Positions 7,996 through 15,121 of a stretch of DNA of 64,000 bases are shown one piece after another. Positions within the stretch are counted from its first letter, which is position 1; every line of letters begins with the position of its first letter. The notes under the pieces were generated by a model. That model saw only the letters and a list, made by a program, of their open reading frames with translations. It was not told where the DNA came from and searched no databases. This DNA comes from JALQTD01 sp964390365. Its GTDB lineage: Bacteria; Bacteroidota; Bacteroidia; Flavobacteriales_D; Sanyastnellaceae. Made by a program: the position numbers and the translations under genes. Location of the stretch: positions 1 to 64,000 of the forward strand of contig CAYMHW010000002.1 in the NCBI GenBank assembly GCA_964390365.1, given 5' to 3'.

Positions 7996-9603
7996 ATGTT
8001 GAAATTGATTCTGAGCAGGGCTGCCTTAGCCGTTCTCCTATTTCCAGCCATCGCTTGGGCCCAAGGCCCCGATCGCGAAGCACAAGCCCAAAAATTCAGT
8101 ACCCTCCTCTACTACATCGACGAGATTTACGTCGATTCCGTAAATGCGAGCGATTTGGTGGAATCCGCCATCGTGGCCATGTTGGAAGAAATGGACCCGC
8201 ATTCGGTGTACATCCCCGCAGAGGAACTTCAAGCTGCTGACGAGCCCCTCAACGGCAACTTCGAAGGCGTTGGCATCCAATTCAACATCTTCAAAGACAC
8301 CATCATGGTGGTGAGCCCGATTTCCGGTGGGCCTTCTGAGAAACTGGGCATCCTGGCTGGCGACCGCATCGTTACCGTGGACGGGGAAGTCGTCGCGGGC
8401 ACCGGCGTAACCAACTCGGACGTGCAGCGGTTGCTCAAGGGCCCGAAAGGAACGGTCGTCACCGTGGGCATCAAGCGGTCAGGGGTGAAGGAATTGATTG
8501 AGTTCGAAATCATCCGGGATAAGATTCCGATTTTCTCCGTCGATGCTGCGTTCATGGTGAGCCCTGAAATCGGCTACATCAAGGTCAATCGCTTTGCCAA
8601 AACCACCATGGAGGAGTTCATGGTCGCATTGGCCGATTTGAAGGCCGCAGGGATGAAGGACCTCATTTTGGACTTGCAAGGCAACGGGGGCGGCATGCTG
8701 CGGACGGCTACCCACATGGCCGACACCTTTTTGTCCGATGACAAGCTCATCGTCTACACCGAAGGCCGCGCCTTCCCGAAAGAGGAAACCAATGCGTTCC
8801 GCCGCGGTGGATTCGAAGAAGGGCGGTTGTGCGTCCTCATCGACCAGGGCTCGGCGTCCGCATCGGAAATCGTCTCGGGTGCGGTGCAAGATTGGGATCG
8901 CGGATTGATTGTGGGGCGCCGGAGTTTCGGAAAAGGACTCGTCCAACGTCCCGTCAATTTGCCTGATGGTTCGGCGGTCCGCTTGACCGTTCAGAAGTAC
9001 TACACCCCTTCCGGCCGGTGCATCCAAAAGCCCTATGACGAAGGCGTGGACGCTTACCGCGAGGAAAAGTATTCCCGGTATGAGAGCGGCGAATTGCTTT
9101 CGCTGGACAGCCTCGATTTGCCGGATTCTTTGCAATACCAAACCCTGTTGCGCAAGCGAACCGTCTACGGTGGCGGTGGCATTTTGCCCGACATCTTCGT
9201 GCCCCTCGACACGACGGACAATTCGCCCTATTTCTCGGACATCCTGCGCAAAGGATTGGACAGTCGGTACGCCCTGACCTACGTCGACAGCTTGCGGGAA
9301 TCCCTCGAGGCGAAGTACCCAACGGAAGATGCATTCGTGGAAGGATTCCACCCGTCTCAGGAAGAAATCGATGCCTTCATTGCATTCGTTGAACAAGAAG
9401 GGGTCGAGTTCAGTGCGGAAGATTGGGAGCGCTCCTCCGATGCGATTGTGCTCCGATTGCGCGCCATGATCGGCCGGAATCTCCACGAAGGAAGCACCTT
9501 CTACCGCATCATCAGCGATTTGAACGAAACGCTTCAACGGGCCATTGAGGTCCTTGAGGACGGAACGTTTGACCGATCGAATCTTGCACATCGAACCTTC
9601 TAA
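7996..9603 (+). CDS. S41 family C-terminal processing peptidase
   Basis: A periplasmic tail-specific protease. It has a signal peptide (residues 1-22, ending AIAWAQ) and an N-terminal helical domain (~25-80). A PDZ domain follows (~85-165; GVGIQFNIFKDTIMV, GILAGDRIVTVDG), then the S41 catalytic domain with the nucleophile in DQGSASASE (~285-290) and the general-base Lys in RRSFGKGLVQ (~313). A C-terminal helical extension follows to residue 535. The family cleaves the C-termini of envelope proteins. A weak -7-like box (TAAATTGC, 7958-7965) precedes it. It diverges from the T9SS protease at 6214-7866. Confidence 0.94.
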   Translation: MLKLILSRAALAVLLFPAIAWAQGPDREAQAQKFSTLLYYIDEIYVDSVNASDLVESAIVAMLEEMDPHSVYIPAEELQAADEPLNGNFEGVGIQFNIFKDTIMVVSPISGGPSEKLGILAGDRIVTVDGEVVAGTGVTNSDVQRLLKGPKGTVVTVGIKRSGVKELIEFEIIRDKIPIFSVDAAFMVSPEIGYIKVNRFAKTTMEEFMVALADLKAAGMKDLILDLQGNGGGMLRTATHMADTFLSDDKLIVYTEGRAFPKEETNAFRRGGFEEGRLCVLIDQGSASASEIVSGAVQDWDRGLIVGRRSFGKGLVQRPVNLPDGSAVRLTVQKYYTPSGRCIQKPYDEGVDAYREEKYSRYESGELLSLDSLDLPDSLQYQTLLRKRTVYGGGGILPDIFVPLDTTDNSPYFSDILRKGLDSRYALTYVDSLRESLEAKYPTEDAFVEGFHPSQEEIDAFIAFVEQEGVEFSAEDWERSSDAIVLRLRAMIGRNLHEGSTFYRIISDLNETLQRAIEVLEDGTFDRSNLAHRTF

Positions 9604-9635
9604 CTCCTAACTTTACCTCATCAAAACACGCACCG

Positions 9636-10142
9636 ATGAAATTGTCTCAACTTCCGCTCTTGGCAGCGATTGCCGCAGCCACCACGTTGTTCTCCTGCGC
9701 TGAAGGCGGCGACGCAACCGCCCCCGCCTCAGGAACGGAAACCTCGAACGAAGCCCAGCCTGACAAGGCGATGGACCCTGCTCGCGCGGAGGCCGCGACG
9801 CCGGCAGCCCCCACGACCACGATGACCTTTACGGAGTACGAACACGACTTCGGTACGATGAACGAGGGCGACGTGGTGACCCACGTCTTCGAATTCACGA
9901 ACACGGGCAATGAGCCGTTGGTGTTGTCGAACTGCAAGGGGTCATGCGGCTGCACGGTGCCGCAATGCCCGAAGGAGCCCATCGCACCGGGTGCGACGGG
10001 AAGCATCGAAGTGAAGTTCAACTCGAAGGGCAAGAAAAACGCGCAAACGAAGCGGGTCACCATCGACGCGAACACCGATCCTGCCCAGACGATTTTGACC
10101 ATCACGGCCAACGTCACCCCGAATCCCATGTTGGCGAATTGA
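9636..10142 (+). CDS. DUF1573 lipoprotein, 168 aa
   Basis: The signal sequence carries a lipobox with Cys21 (TTLFSCAEG). An Ala/Pro/Thr-rich linker (~25-65) leads to one DUF1573 Ig-like domain (~68-160) with the hallmarks HDFGTMNEGDVVTHVFEFTNTG, SCGCTVP and PIAPGATGSIEVKFNSKG. The domain is abundant in Bacteroidota envelope proteins; its molecular role is not established. The gene follows the S41 peptidase by 33 bp and is closed by a strong terminator. A second, shorter paralogue sits at 41641-42126 beside nusB. The nearest -7-like box is TAACTTTA at 9608-9615. Confidence 0.92.
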   Translation: MKLSQLPLLAAIAAATTLFSCAEGGDATAPASGTETSNEAQPDKAMDPARAEAATPAAPTTTMTFTEYEHDFGTMNEGDVVTHVFEFTNTGNEPLVLSNCKGSCGCTVPQCPKEPIAPGATGSIEVKFNSKGKKNAQTKRVTIDANTDPAQTILTITANVTPNPMLAN

Positions 10143-10165
10143 TCGCCAAGAACCTAATTTTTCAA

Positions 10166-10194
10166 CCCGAATGCTCCGGCATTCGGGTTTTTTT
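10166..10194 (+). terminator. Rho-independent terminator after DUF1573 gene
   Basis: A perfect 9-bp stem (CCCGAATGC / GCATTCGGG) with a TCCG tetraloop is followed by seven T residues. It lies 23 nt after the stop codon of the DUF1573 gene. Confidence 0.93.
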
Positions 10195-10213
10195 CGCTCG
10201 AATGTTGGCACCA

Positions 10214-10660
10214 ATGAAAAACACCCTGCTCTTGTTCGCGATGCTCGGCCTCGTCGGTTTCGGGTTCGCCCAAGAATCTCCCTCCATCGGCATCCGTGGT
10301 GGATTGGCCAATGGTTTGTCCCTGAAGTGGTTCCTTTCCGGCGATACGGAAGCCGTTGAAGGCATCGTGACCATTCGCAGTACGGGCGCCACGTCAACCC
10401 TCGCGGTCACGGCGCTTTACGAATTGCACAACTACGACTTCGCTTCAGCCGATTTGCGCTGGTACTATGGCGCGGGGCCGCATTTGGCCATGAGCCCGGA
10501 AGTCACGGACATCGGCATCGACGGCATCATCGGCATCGAATACCGCATCAACCAAGGCCCCATCAGCTTGAGTGCCGACTGGAAGCCGAGTTTGGCCATC
10601 ATCGGTGCGGGCGGCTTGGTGGGCGATGAAGGGGCAATCACCTTGAGGTATCGCTTGTAA
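10214..10660 (+). CDS. Small secreted or outer-membrane protein, 148 aa
   Basis: A signal peptide (MKNTLLLFAMLGLVGFGFAQ) is followed by alternating short strands (GIRGGLANGLSLKWFL, TLAVTALYELHNYDF, LRWYYGAGPHLAM, IIGIEYRINQGPISLSADWKP) ending in TLRYRL. This pattern, with a C-terminal aromatic or hydrophobic strand, fits a small outer-membrane beta-barrel of the kind common in Bacteroidota. Four residues upstream another in-frame ATG exists (10202); 10214 was chosen because it starts the signal peptide. It stands alone between two terminators, so it is likely its own transcription unit, although no clear promoter box was seen. The function is unknown. Confidence 0.8.
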   Translation: MKNTLLLFAMLGLVGFGFAQESPSIGIRGGLANGLSLKWFLSGDTEAVEGIVTIRSTGATSTLAVTALYELHNYDFASADLRWYYGAGPHLAMSPEVTDIGIDGIIGIEYRINQGPISLSADWKPSLAIIGAGGLVGDEGAITLRYRL

Positions 10661-10664
10661 GGAC

Positions 10665-10695
10665 AAAAAAAGGAGGCTCGACGGCCTCCTTTTTT
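10665..10695. terminator. Bidirectional terminator between convergent genes
   Basis: A 7-bp stem AGGAGGC / GCCTCCT with a 6-nt loop is flanked by an A-run on the left and a T-run on the right. It can terminate both the small envelope gene on the plus strand and the sulfide:quinone oxidoreductase gene on the minus strand. Confidence 0.9.
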
Positions 10696-10710
10696 CATTC
10701 AATGGGGAAA

Positions 10711-11973
10711 TCACATCTTCCCCTTCATCATCCTGTTCCAGTACAAGTAGGGCAAACCGTACTTCTTCAAGATCCACATGCTCCAATTCTCCTTCGTGGT
10801 GTCCACGAATTTGCTCAAGAACGGATCGCTGTCGCGGACGTTGTCGTACTTGAACTCCGCAAGGACCATCTTGCCATATCCGGTGACCAACGGGCAGGAG
10901 CTGTATCCTTCGTAACGCTTTTCGCCGAGCGACTTCGCCTTGATGAGGGTGAGGATGTTCTCAACGACCACCGGAGCCTGTTTCCGAACTGCCGCTCCGG
11001 TCTTTGCTGTCGGCAACGCGGCCACGTCTCCCAAGCCGAACACGTTCGGGAATTCGTTGTGCTGGAGGGTGAATTTATCCACGTTCATCCAGCCCTTTGA
11101 CGGCCCGTCTTGGTGGGCCAGCGGGCTGGCCTTCACGAAGTCGGGGGCGCTTTGCGGCGGTGCCAAGTGCAGCATTTCGTAGGGCATCACGACCGTGGTC
11201 TCGCCGGCCAAATCTTCGCCGAGCGGGTTGCCGTTTTGGATGACGCAGCCCGATTCCTCCTTCGTCCACCGGAAATGCACTTCCTTCTTCACGCTGTCGA
11301 TTTTCACCGGTGAGTAGAACGTCTTCAAGTGGATGTTCTTGCGGTTGATGACTTGCGTGAGCGTTTTGGCAAAATCCTTAACGCCAAAAATCACACTGCC
11401 CGGCGTCGCAAAAATCACCTCGGCATCGTCGCGCACCCCAGCCTTCCGGAACGCGTCATCAGCGAGGTACATGATCTTCTGCGGAGCTCCGCCGCACTTG
11501 ATGGGCGTAGCCGGCTGCGTGAACACGGCGTTGCCGCCTTTGAAGTTTTGGATGACGCGCCAGGTTTTTTCGGGATCGATGTAGTTCGAGCACACAAAAT
11601 CCGTTTCCAAGGCTTCGCGCAACCCCTCGATGCCGTCCAGATCGTATTGCAAGCCCGGGCACACAACGAGGTAGTCGTACGTCAAATCCCCGGAATTCTT
11701 GGTGCTCAGGGAGTTGTTCGCGGGATCGAACGTGGTCACCCCATCCTGCACCCACTTCACTCCCGCCGGGATGAGCGAAGCCATGTCGCGGCGGGTGTTG
11801 CCGTAGTTGTACGTCCCCGCCCCGACCAAGGTCCAAGCCGCTTGGTAATAGTGGTCCTTCGACGGATCGATGATGGCAATGTCCAGCGATGAATTGTGAT
11901 TCCGAAGCTGGGCTGCGGTCATGATGCCAGCGGTTCCGCCGCCGACAATGAGGATTTGATGGTGTGCGCTCAT
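10711..11973 (-). CDS. sqr: Sulfide:quinone oxidoreductase-like FAD protein
   Basis: A flavoprotein of 420 residues. The Rossmann FAD-binding start is ILIVGGGTAGIMTA (~7-20), the second dinucleotide motif region lies near 100-190, and GLGDVAALPTAKTGAAVRKQAP (~330) contacts FAD. The cysteines in TPIKCGGAPQK (~160) and SSCPLVTGYGKMVLAEF (~360) match the redox cysteines of type II (mitochondrial-like) SQR, which oxidises sulfide at the membrane and passes electrons to quinone. The C-terminal helical hydrophobic part (YGLPYLYWNRMMKGK) fits membrane association. It lies downstream of, but is separated by a terminator from, thioredoxin and rhodanese genes, which supports sulfur oxidation. Confidence 0.88.
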   Translation of the reverse strand: MSAHHQILIVGGGTAGIMTAAQLRNHNSSLDIAIIDPSKDHYYQAAWTLVGAGTYNYGNTRRDMASLIPAGVKWVQDGVTTFDPANNSLSTKNSGDLTYDYLVVCPGLQYDLDGIEGLREALETDFVCSNYIDPEKTWRVIQNFKGGNAVFTQPATPIKCGGAPQKIMYLADDAFRKAGVRDDAEVIFATPGSVIFGVKDFAKTLTQVINRKNIHLKTFYSPVKIDSVKKEVHFRWTKEESGCVIQNGNPLGEDLAGETTVVMPYEMLHLAPPQSAPDFVKASPLAHQDGPSKGWMNVDKFTLQHNEFPNVFGLGDVAALPTAKTGAAVRKQAPVVVENILTLIKAKSLGEKRYEGYSSCPLVTGYGKMVLAEFKYDNVRDSDPFLSKFVDTTKENWSMWILKKYGLPYLYWNRMMKGKM

Positions 11974-12055
11974 GAGCTTTGTTCGTTGCGAGGTTAAATC
12001 GCGTCCAAACTACACGGCTGCCCCAACGAAAAGCGTGACCTCAGTCGCATAAACG

Positions 12056-12084
12056 AAAAAAGGAGGGCTTTCGCCCTCCTTTTC
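12056..12084 (-). terminator. Terminator of rhodanese-thioredoxin operon
   Basis: An 8-bp perfect stem AGGAGGGC / GCCCTCCT with a 4-nt loop is flanked by A- and T-runs, so it can act on both strands. It lies just after the thioredoxin stop on the minus strand and separates that operon from sqr. Confidence 0.9.
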
Positions 12085-12101
12085 TTGAACAATCGAATGA
12101 A

Positions 12102-12410
12102 TCAGTTGTTTTCGAACGGCTTCACCGCAGCCTCCAGCTGGGATTTCGTGTGGTATCCGCTCGCCCGCCACACCAGTTCGCCCGCCTTGAACAGCAAGAG
12201 CGTGGGCACGCCCCGGATGCCGAAGGCTTGGCCCAGTTGTGGGTTTTGGTCGATGTTCACCTTCAATACGCGCAACTGCTCGCTGTGCGAAGCAGCCAAC
12301 GAATCGATTTCGGGCATCATGGCTTGGCACGGACCGCACCAATCCGCGAAGACGTCCACCAACACTGGCGTTTCTCCCGAAATCAAGTCTTTGAAACTCT
12401 CCTTGGCCAT
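12102..12410 (-). CDS. trxA: Thioredoxin, 102 aa
   Basis: A compact single-domain thioredoxin with the active site WCGPC at residues 24-28 (redox Cys25 and Cys28) and the cis-proline loop GVPTLLLF near residue 70. It has no signal peptide, so it is cytoplasmic. It lies 3 bp downstream of the rhodanese gene, so the two are cotranscribed and the operon ends at the terminator at 12056-12084. With the nearby SQR it may reduce persulfides or polysulfides produced during sulfide oxidation; this partnership is inferred from context. A general housekeeping thioredoxin is the alternative. Confidence 0.93.
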   Translation of the reverse strand: MAKESFKDLISGETPVLVDVFADWCGPCQAMMPEIDSLAASHSEQLRVLKVNIDQNPQLGQAFGIRGVPTLLLFKAGELVWRASGYHTKSQLEAAVKPFENN

Positions 12411-12413
12411 GGC

Positions 12414-12725
12414 TCAGGCGAGGTGAGCGATGGATCCGAATCCGCCCAAATTGAAGGCGTTTTCAAATCCGTTCGACTTCAAGAACTGGGTGGCCGCACC
12501 GCTGCGCGCGCCGCTGCGGCAGTAGAGGAAGTGGTTCTGGGATTTGTCGAGGGACGCCAATTGGCCTTCCATCTCCCCTCCCATCCAATCGATGACCTTC
12601 GCCCCCGGCCAGGTGCCTTCAGCAGCCTCGCCACGGGTCCGACAATCGATCACCACGCCGCCTTCAGCTTGCAACTTTTGCACAAACTGCTCCGCGGTCA
12701 AATCTGTTTTGGGTCCAAAGAACAT
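12414..12725 (-). CDS. Single-domain rhodanese, 103 aa
   Basis: A single rhodanese domain with the active-site loop CRSGARS (Cys69), the catalytic cysteine carrying a persulfide, and the conserved GGVVIDCRTRGEAAEG entry (residues ~22-37). It has no signal peptide. Such domains transfer sulfane sulfur between thiosulfate, persulfides and acceptor thiols. It is first in a two-gene operon with thioredoxin, next to sqr, which together give a small cytoplasmic sulfide-detoxification set. A -7-like box CAACTTTG lies on the minus strand 18 nt upstream (12743-12750). Confidence 0.92.
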   Translation of the reverse strand: MFFGPKTDLTAEQFVQKLQAEGGVVIDCRTRGEAAEGTWPGAKVIDWMGGEMEGQLASLDKSQNHFLYCRSGARSGAATQFLKSNGFENAFNLGGFGSIAHLA

Positions 12726-12800
12726 GATGTTGTTTTTTTCGGCAAAGTTGAGGCGCGAAGGCCAGCTTGTCCGTGAACGAAGTCACACTCGCTTCGGTGC

Positions 12801-12808
12801 TATCTTCG
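12801..12808 (+). promoter_or_regulatory. -7-like box directly upstream of prfC
   Basis: TATCTTCG, one base off the TAnnTTTG consensus, ends 7 nt before the prfC ATG. The transcription start would fall at or near the start codon, implying a leaderless or very short leader. Confidence 0.45.
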
Positions 12809-12815
12809 CGCCGCC

Positions 12816-14414
12816 ATGTCGCAAATCACAGAAGAAATCGCCCAGCGGCGGACGTTCGCCATCATCAGCCACCCGGACGCCGGAAAGACCACCCTGACGG
12901 AGAAATTCCTCCTTTTCGGTGGTGCCATCCAAACCGCCGGCGCCGTCAAGAACAACAAGATCACGAAGACCGCCGCATCCGATTTCATGGAGATCGAGCG
13001 GCAGCGGGGCATCTCCGTGGCGACCTCGGTCATGGCTTTTCACTACCGGGACAAGCTCATCAACCTGCTCGACACGCCGGGTCACCGGGATTTCGCGGAG
13101 GACACGTACCGCACGCTGACGGCGGTGGACAGCGTCATCCTCGTGGTGGATTGCGTGAAGGGGGTGGAAGCCCAAACCGAGCGCCTGATGGAGGTCTGTC
13201 GGATGCGCGACACCCCCGTCATCATTTTCGTGAACAAGCTGGATTTGGAAGGCCAAGACCCGTTCGACCTCTTGGACGAATTGGAAACGAAGCTCAACAT
13301 TCAGGTGCGGCCGCTCTCGTGGCCCATCAGCGGCGGGCAGTCGTTCAAGGGGGTGTATTCGCTTTATGATTCGAAGGTGCGGCTGTTCAATCCGGACAAA
13401 ACCCGCATCGCAAAAGACGTCGTCGCCATCGATGACCTGAGCGACCCCACCCTCGACGAACTCGTCACCGGCCGCCACGCCGACCAGCTACGCGAGGACG
13501 TGGAACTCATCGATGGCGTCTACGAGCCCTGGGATGCCGCCCCCTACCTCGAAGGCAAGATGGCCCCCGTGTTCTTCGGGAGCGCCGTCAACAACTTTGG
13601 CATCCAGGAAATGCTGGACACGTTCATCGAAATCGCCCCGGACCCGCGCAAGCGACCCGCCGATGTCCGCGACGTAGTGCCCACCGAGCCCGCCTTCACC
13701 GGCTTCATTTTCAAGATCCACGCGAACATTGACCCCCGCCACCGGGACCGCATCGCCTTTTTGCGCGTCTGCAGCGGCACGTTCAAGCGCAACACGTTTT
13801 TCTACCACACGCGGTTGGACAAGAAGCTGAAGTTTGCGAATCCGGCGACGTTTTTGGCCCAGGATAAAAGCGTCATCGACGAGGCGTGGCCCGGCGATGT
13901 GGTGGGCCTCTACGACACCGGCAACTTCAAAATCGGCGACACCCTCACCGAAGGCGAACGCCTTCAGTTCCGGGGCATTCCCAGCTTTTCGCCCGAGATC
14001 TTCAAGGAATTGGTCAACAAGGACCCAATGAAGAGCAAGCAGCTCGAAAAAGGCATCGAGCAGTTGACGGACGAAGGCGTGGCCCAGCTGTTCATCCGCG
14101 AAGTCGGCAACCGCAAGATCGTGGGCACCGTGGGCGAACTGCAATTTGAGGTCATCCAATACCGTTTGGAGCACGAATACGGAGCCAAATGCGAATTCCA
14201 AGCGAAACCCTATTACAAGGCCTGCTGGCTCGTATCCACCAACGCCGAGAAGCTCGCGGAATTCAAGCGCATCAAGGGCACGGACATGGTGAAGGACAAA
14301 GACGGCAACGACGTGTTCCTCGCTCCCTCCAAGTTCCTGCTCGACATGGAAATCGGAAACTACCCCGAAATCACCTTCCACTTCACCTCCGAATTCAAGA
14401 CCGCAAAGGCTTGA
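12816..14414 (+). CDS. prfC: Peptide chain release factor 3
   Basis: A translational GTPase of 532 residues that recycles RF1/RF2 from the ribosome after termination. G1 is SHPDAGKTT (18-26), G3 is DTPGH (~86-90) and G4 is NKLD (~139-142). Domain 2 (~300-400) and the C-terminal RF3 domain (~400-530) follow in the normal order. The switch region GAVKNNKITKTAASDFMEIERQRGISVATS is typical of RF3 rather than EF-G. Length and start match the family. The gene diverges from the rhodanese operon. Confidence 0.97.
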   Translation: MSQITEEIAQRRTFAIISHPDAGKTTLTEKFLLFGGAIQTAGAVKNNKITKTAASDFMEIERQRGISVATSVMAFHYRDKLINLLDTPGHRDFAEDTYRTLTAVDSVILVVDCVKGVEAQTERLMEVCRMRDTPVIIFVNKLDLEGQDPFDLLDELETKLNIQVRPLSWPISGGQSFKGVYSLYDSKVRLFNPDKTRIAKDVVAIDDLSDPTLDELVTGRHADQLREDVELIDGVYEPWDAAPYLEGKMAPVFFGSAVNNFGIQEMLDTFIEIAPDPRKRPADVRDVVPTEPAFTGFIFKIHANIDPRHRDRIAFLRVCSGTFKRNTFFYHTRLDKKLKFANPATFLAQDKSVIDEAWPGDVVGLYDTGNFKIGDTLTEGERLQFRGIPSFSPEIFKELVNKDPMKSKQLEKGIEQLTDEGVAQLFIREVGNRKIVGTVGELQFEVIQYRLEHEYGAKCEFQAKPYYKACWLVSTNAEKLAEFKRIKGTDMVKDKDGNDVFLAPSKFLLDMEIGNYPEITFHFTSEFKTAKA

Positions 14415-14479
14415 GGAATTTTCATTTGATTGTGATGAAGGCGGGCTGCGCTTTCGCCCCGTGCTGTACCTTGCAAACC

Positions 14480-15121
14480 ATGAACGCGGTTCGGAACATG
14501 CTCGCGGCATTGGGATTGGCGCTGGGATTGGGCGGAGCGATGGCTCAGCAGGACAGCCTCATGCTGCCCGATGTGATGCAGGTTTCCGGCATGGTGGTCG
14601 TGGGCGACTCGCTGACGCCGCTCCCGTTTGCCACGGTGTACCGGGTGCGCGATGAGCGCGGCACCATGACGGATGTGCGGGGCTTCTTTTCCTTGCCGGC
14701 TTTGGCTGGGGACACGTTGCGGGTGAGTTCCGTGGGCTACATCGCCAACGATTTTGTGGTGCCCGAGGAAAGCCTTGATGGCCGTTTTCGCACCGTCCAA
14801 ATGCTGGAACAGGACACCGTCGTACTCGAGGAAGCGTTCATTTATCCGTGGCCAACGCGCGAGCGGTTTCGGGCGGACTTTTTGTCACTCGAAGTTGGAC
14901 TGGATGCCTATTCCATTGGCAACCAACGCTTGCGCGACCTGAGCGACTACGACCGCCTCGTCTACATCGGCGATGACGCCGCGGGGGCCTATGCCGCCCA
15001 GATGCAGCAGCAAGCGGTCGCAGCGGGGCAACTCGGCACCATGCCCACGGTCAGCCTGTTGAACCCGCTGGCCTGGGCCCAATTCTTCCAAGCCCTGCGC
15101 AACGGCGATTTCAAGCGATGA
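14480..15121 (+). CDS. Carboxypeptidase-regulatory-like domain protein, 213 aa
   Basis: A signal peptide (residues 1-22, ending GGAMAQ) is followed by a carboxypeptidase-regulatory-like beta-sandwich (~35-115; VSGMVVVGDSLTPLPFATVYR, RGFFSLPALAGDTLRVSSVGY). A helical C-terminal part of unknown function follows (~120-213; PWPTRERFRADFLSLEVGLDAYS, then Gln/Ala-rich). The predicted location is the periplasm or inner face of the outer membrane. It overlaps the TonB receptor gene as ATGA, so the two products are probably made together. The start at 14480 was chosen because it begins the signal peptide; the frame remains open upstream into prfC. A TACCTTGC box ends 5 nt before the ATG. Confidence 0.8.
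   Translation: MNAVRNMLAALGLALGLGGAMAQQDSLMLPDVMQVSGMVVVGDSLTPLPFATVYRVRDERGTMTDVRGFFSLPALAGDTLRVSSVGYIANDFVVPEESLDGRFRTVQMLEQDTVVLEEAFIYPWPTRERFRADFLSLEVGLDAYSIGNQRLRDLSDYDRLVYIGDDAAGAYAAQMQQQAVAAGQLGTMPTVSLLNPLAWAQFFQALRNGDFKR

Noticed and set aside
14415..14479. GGGC / GCCC pairing after prfC considered as a terminator.
   Set aside because: Short stem, large loop and no T-run; not convincing.
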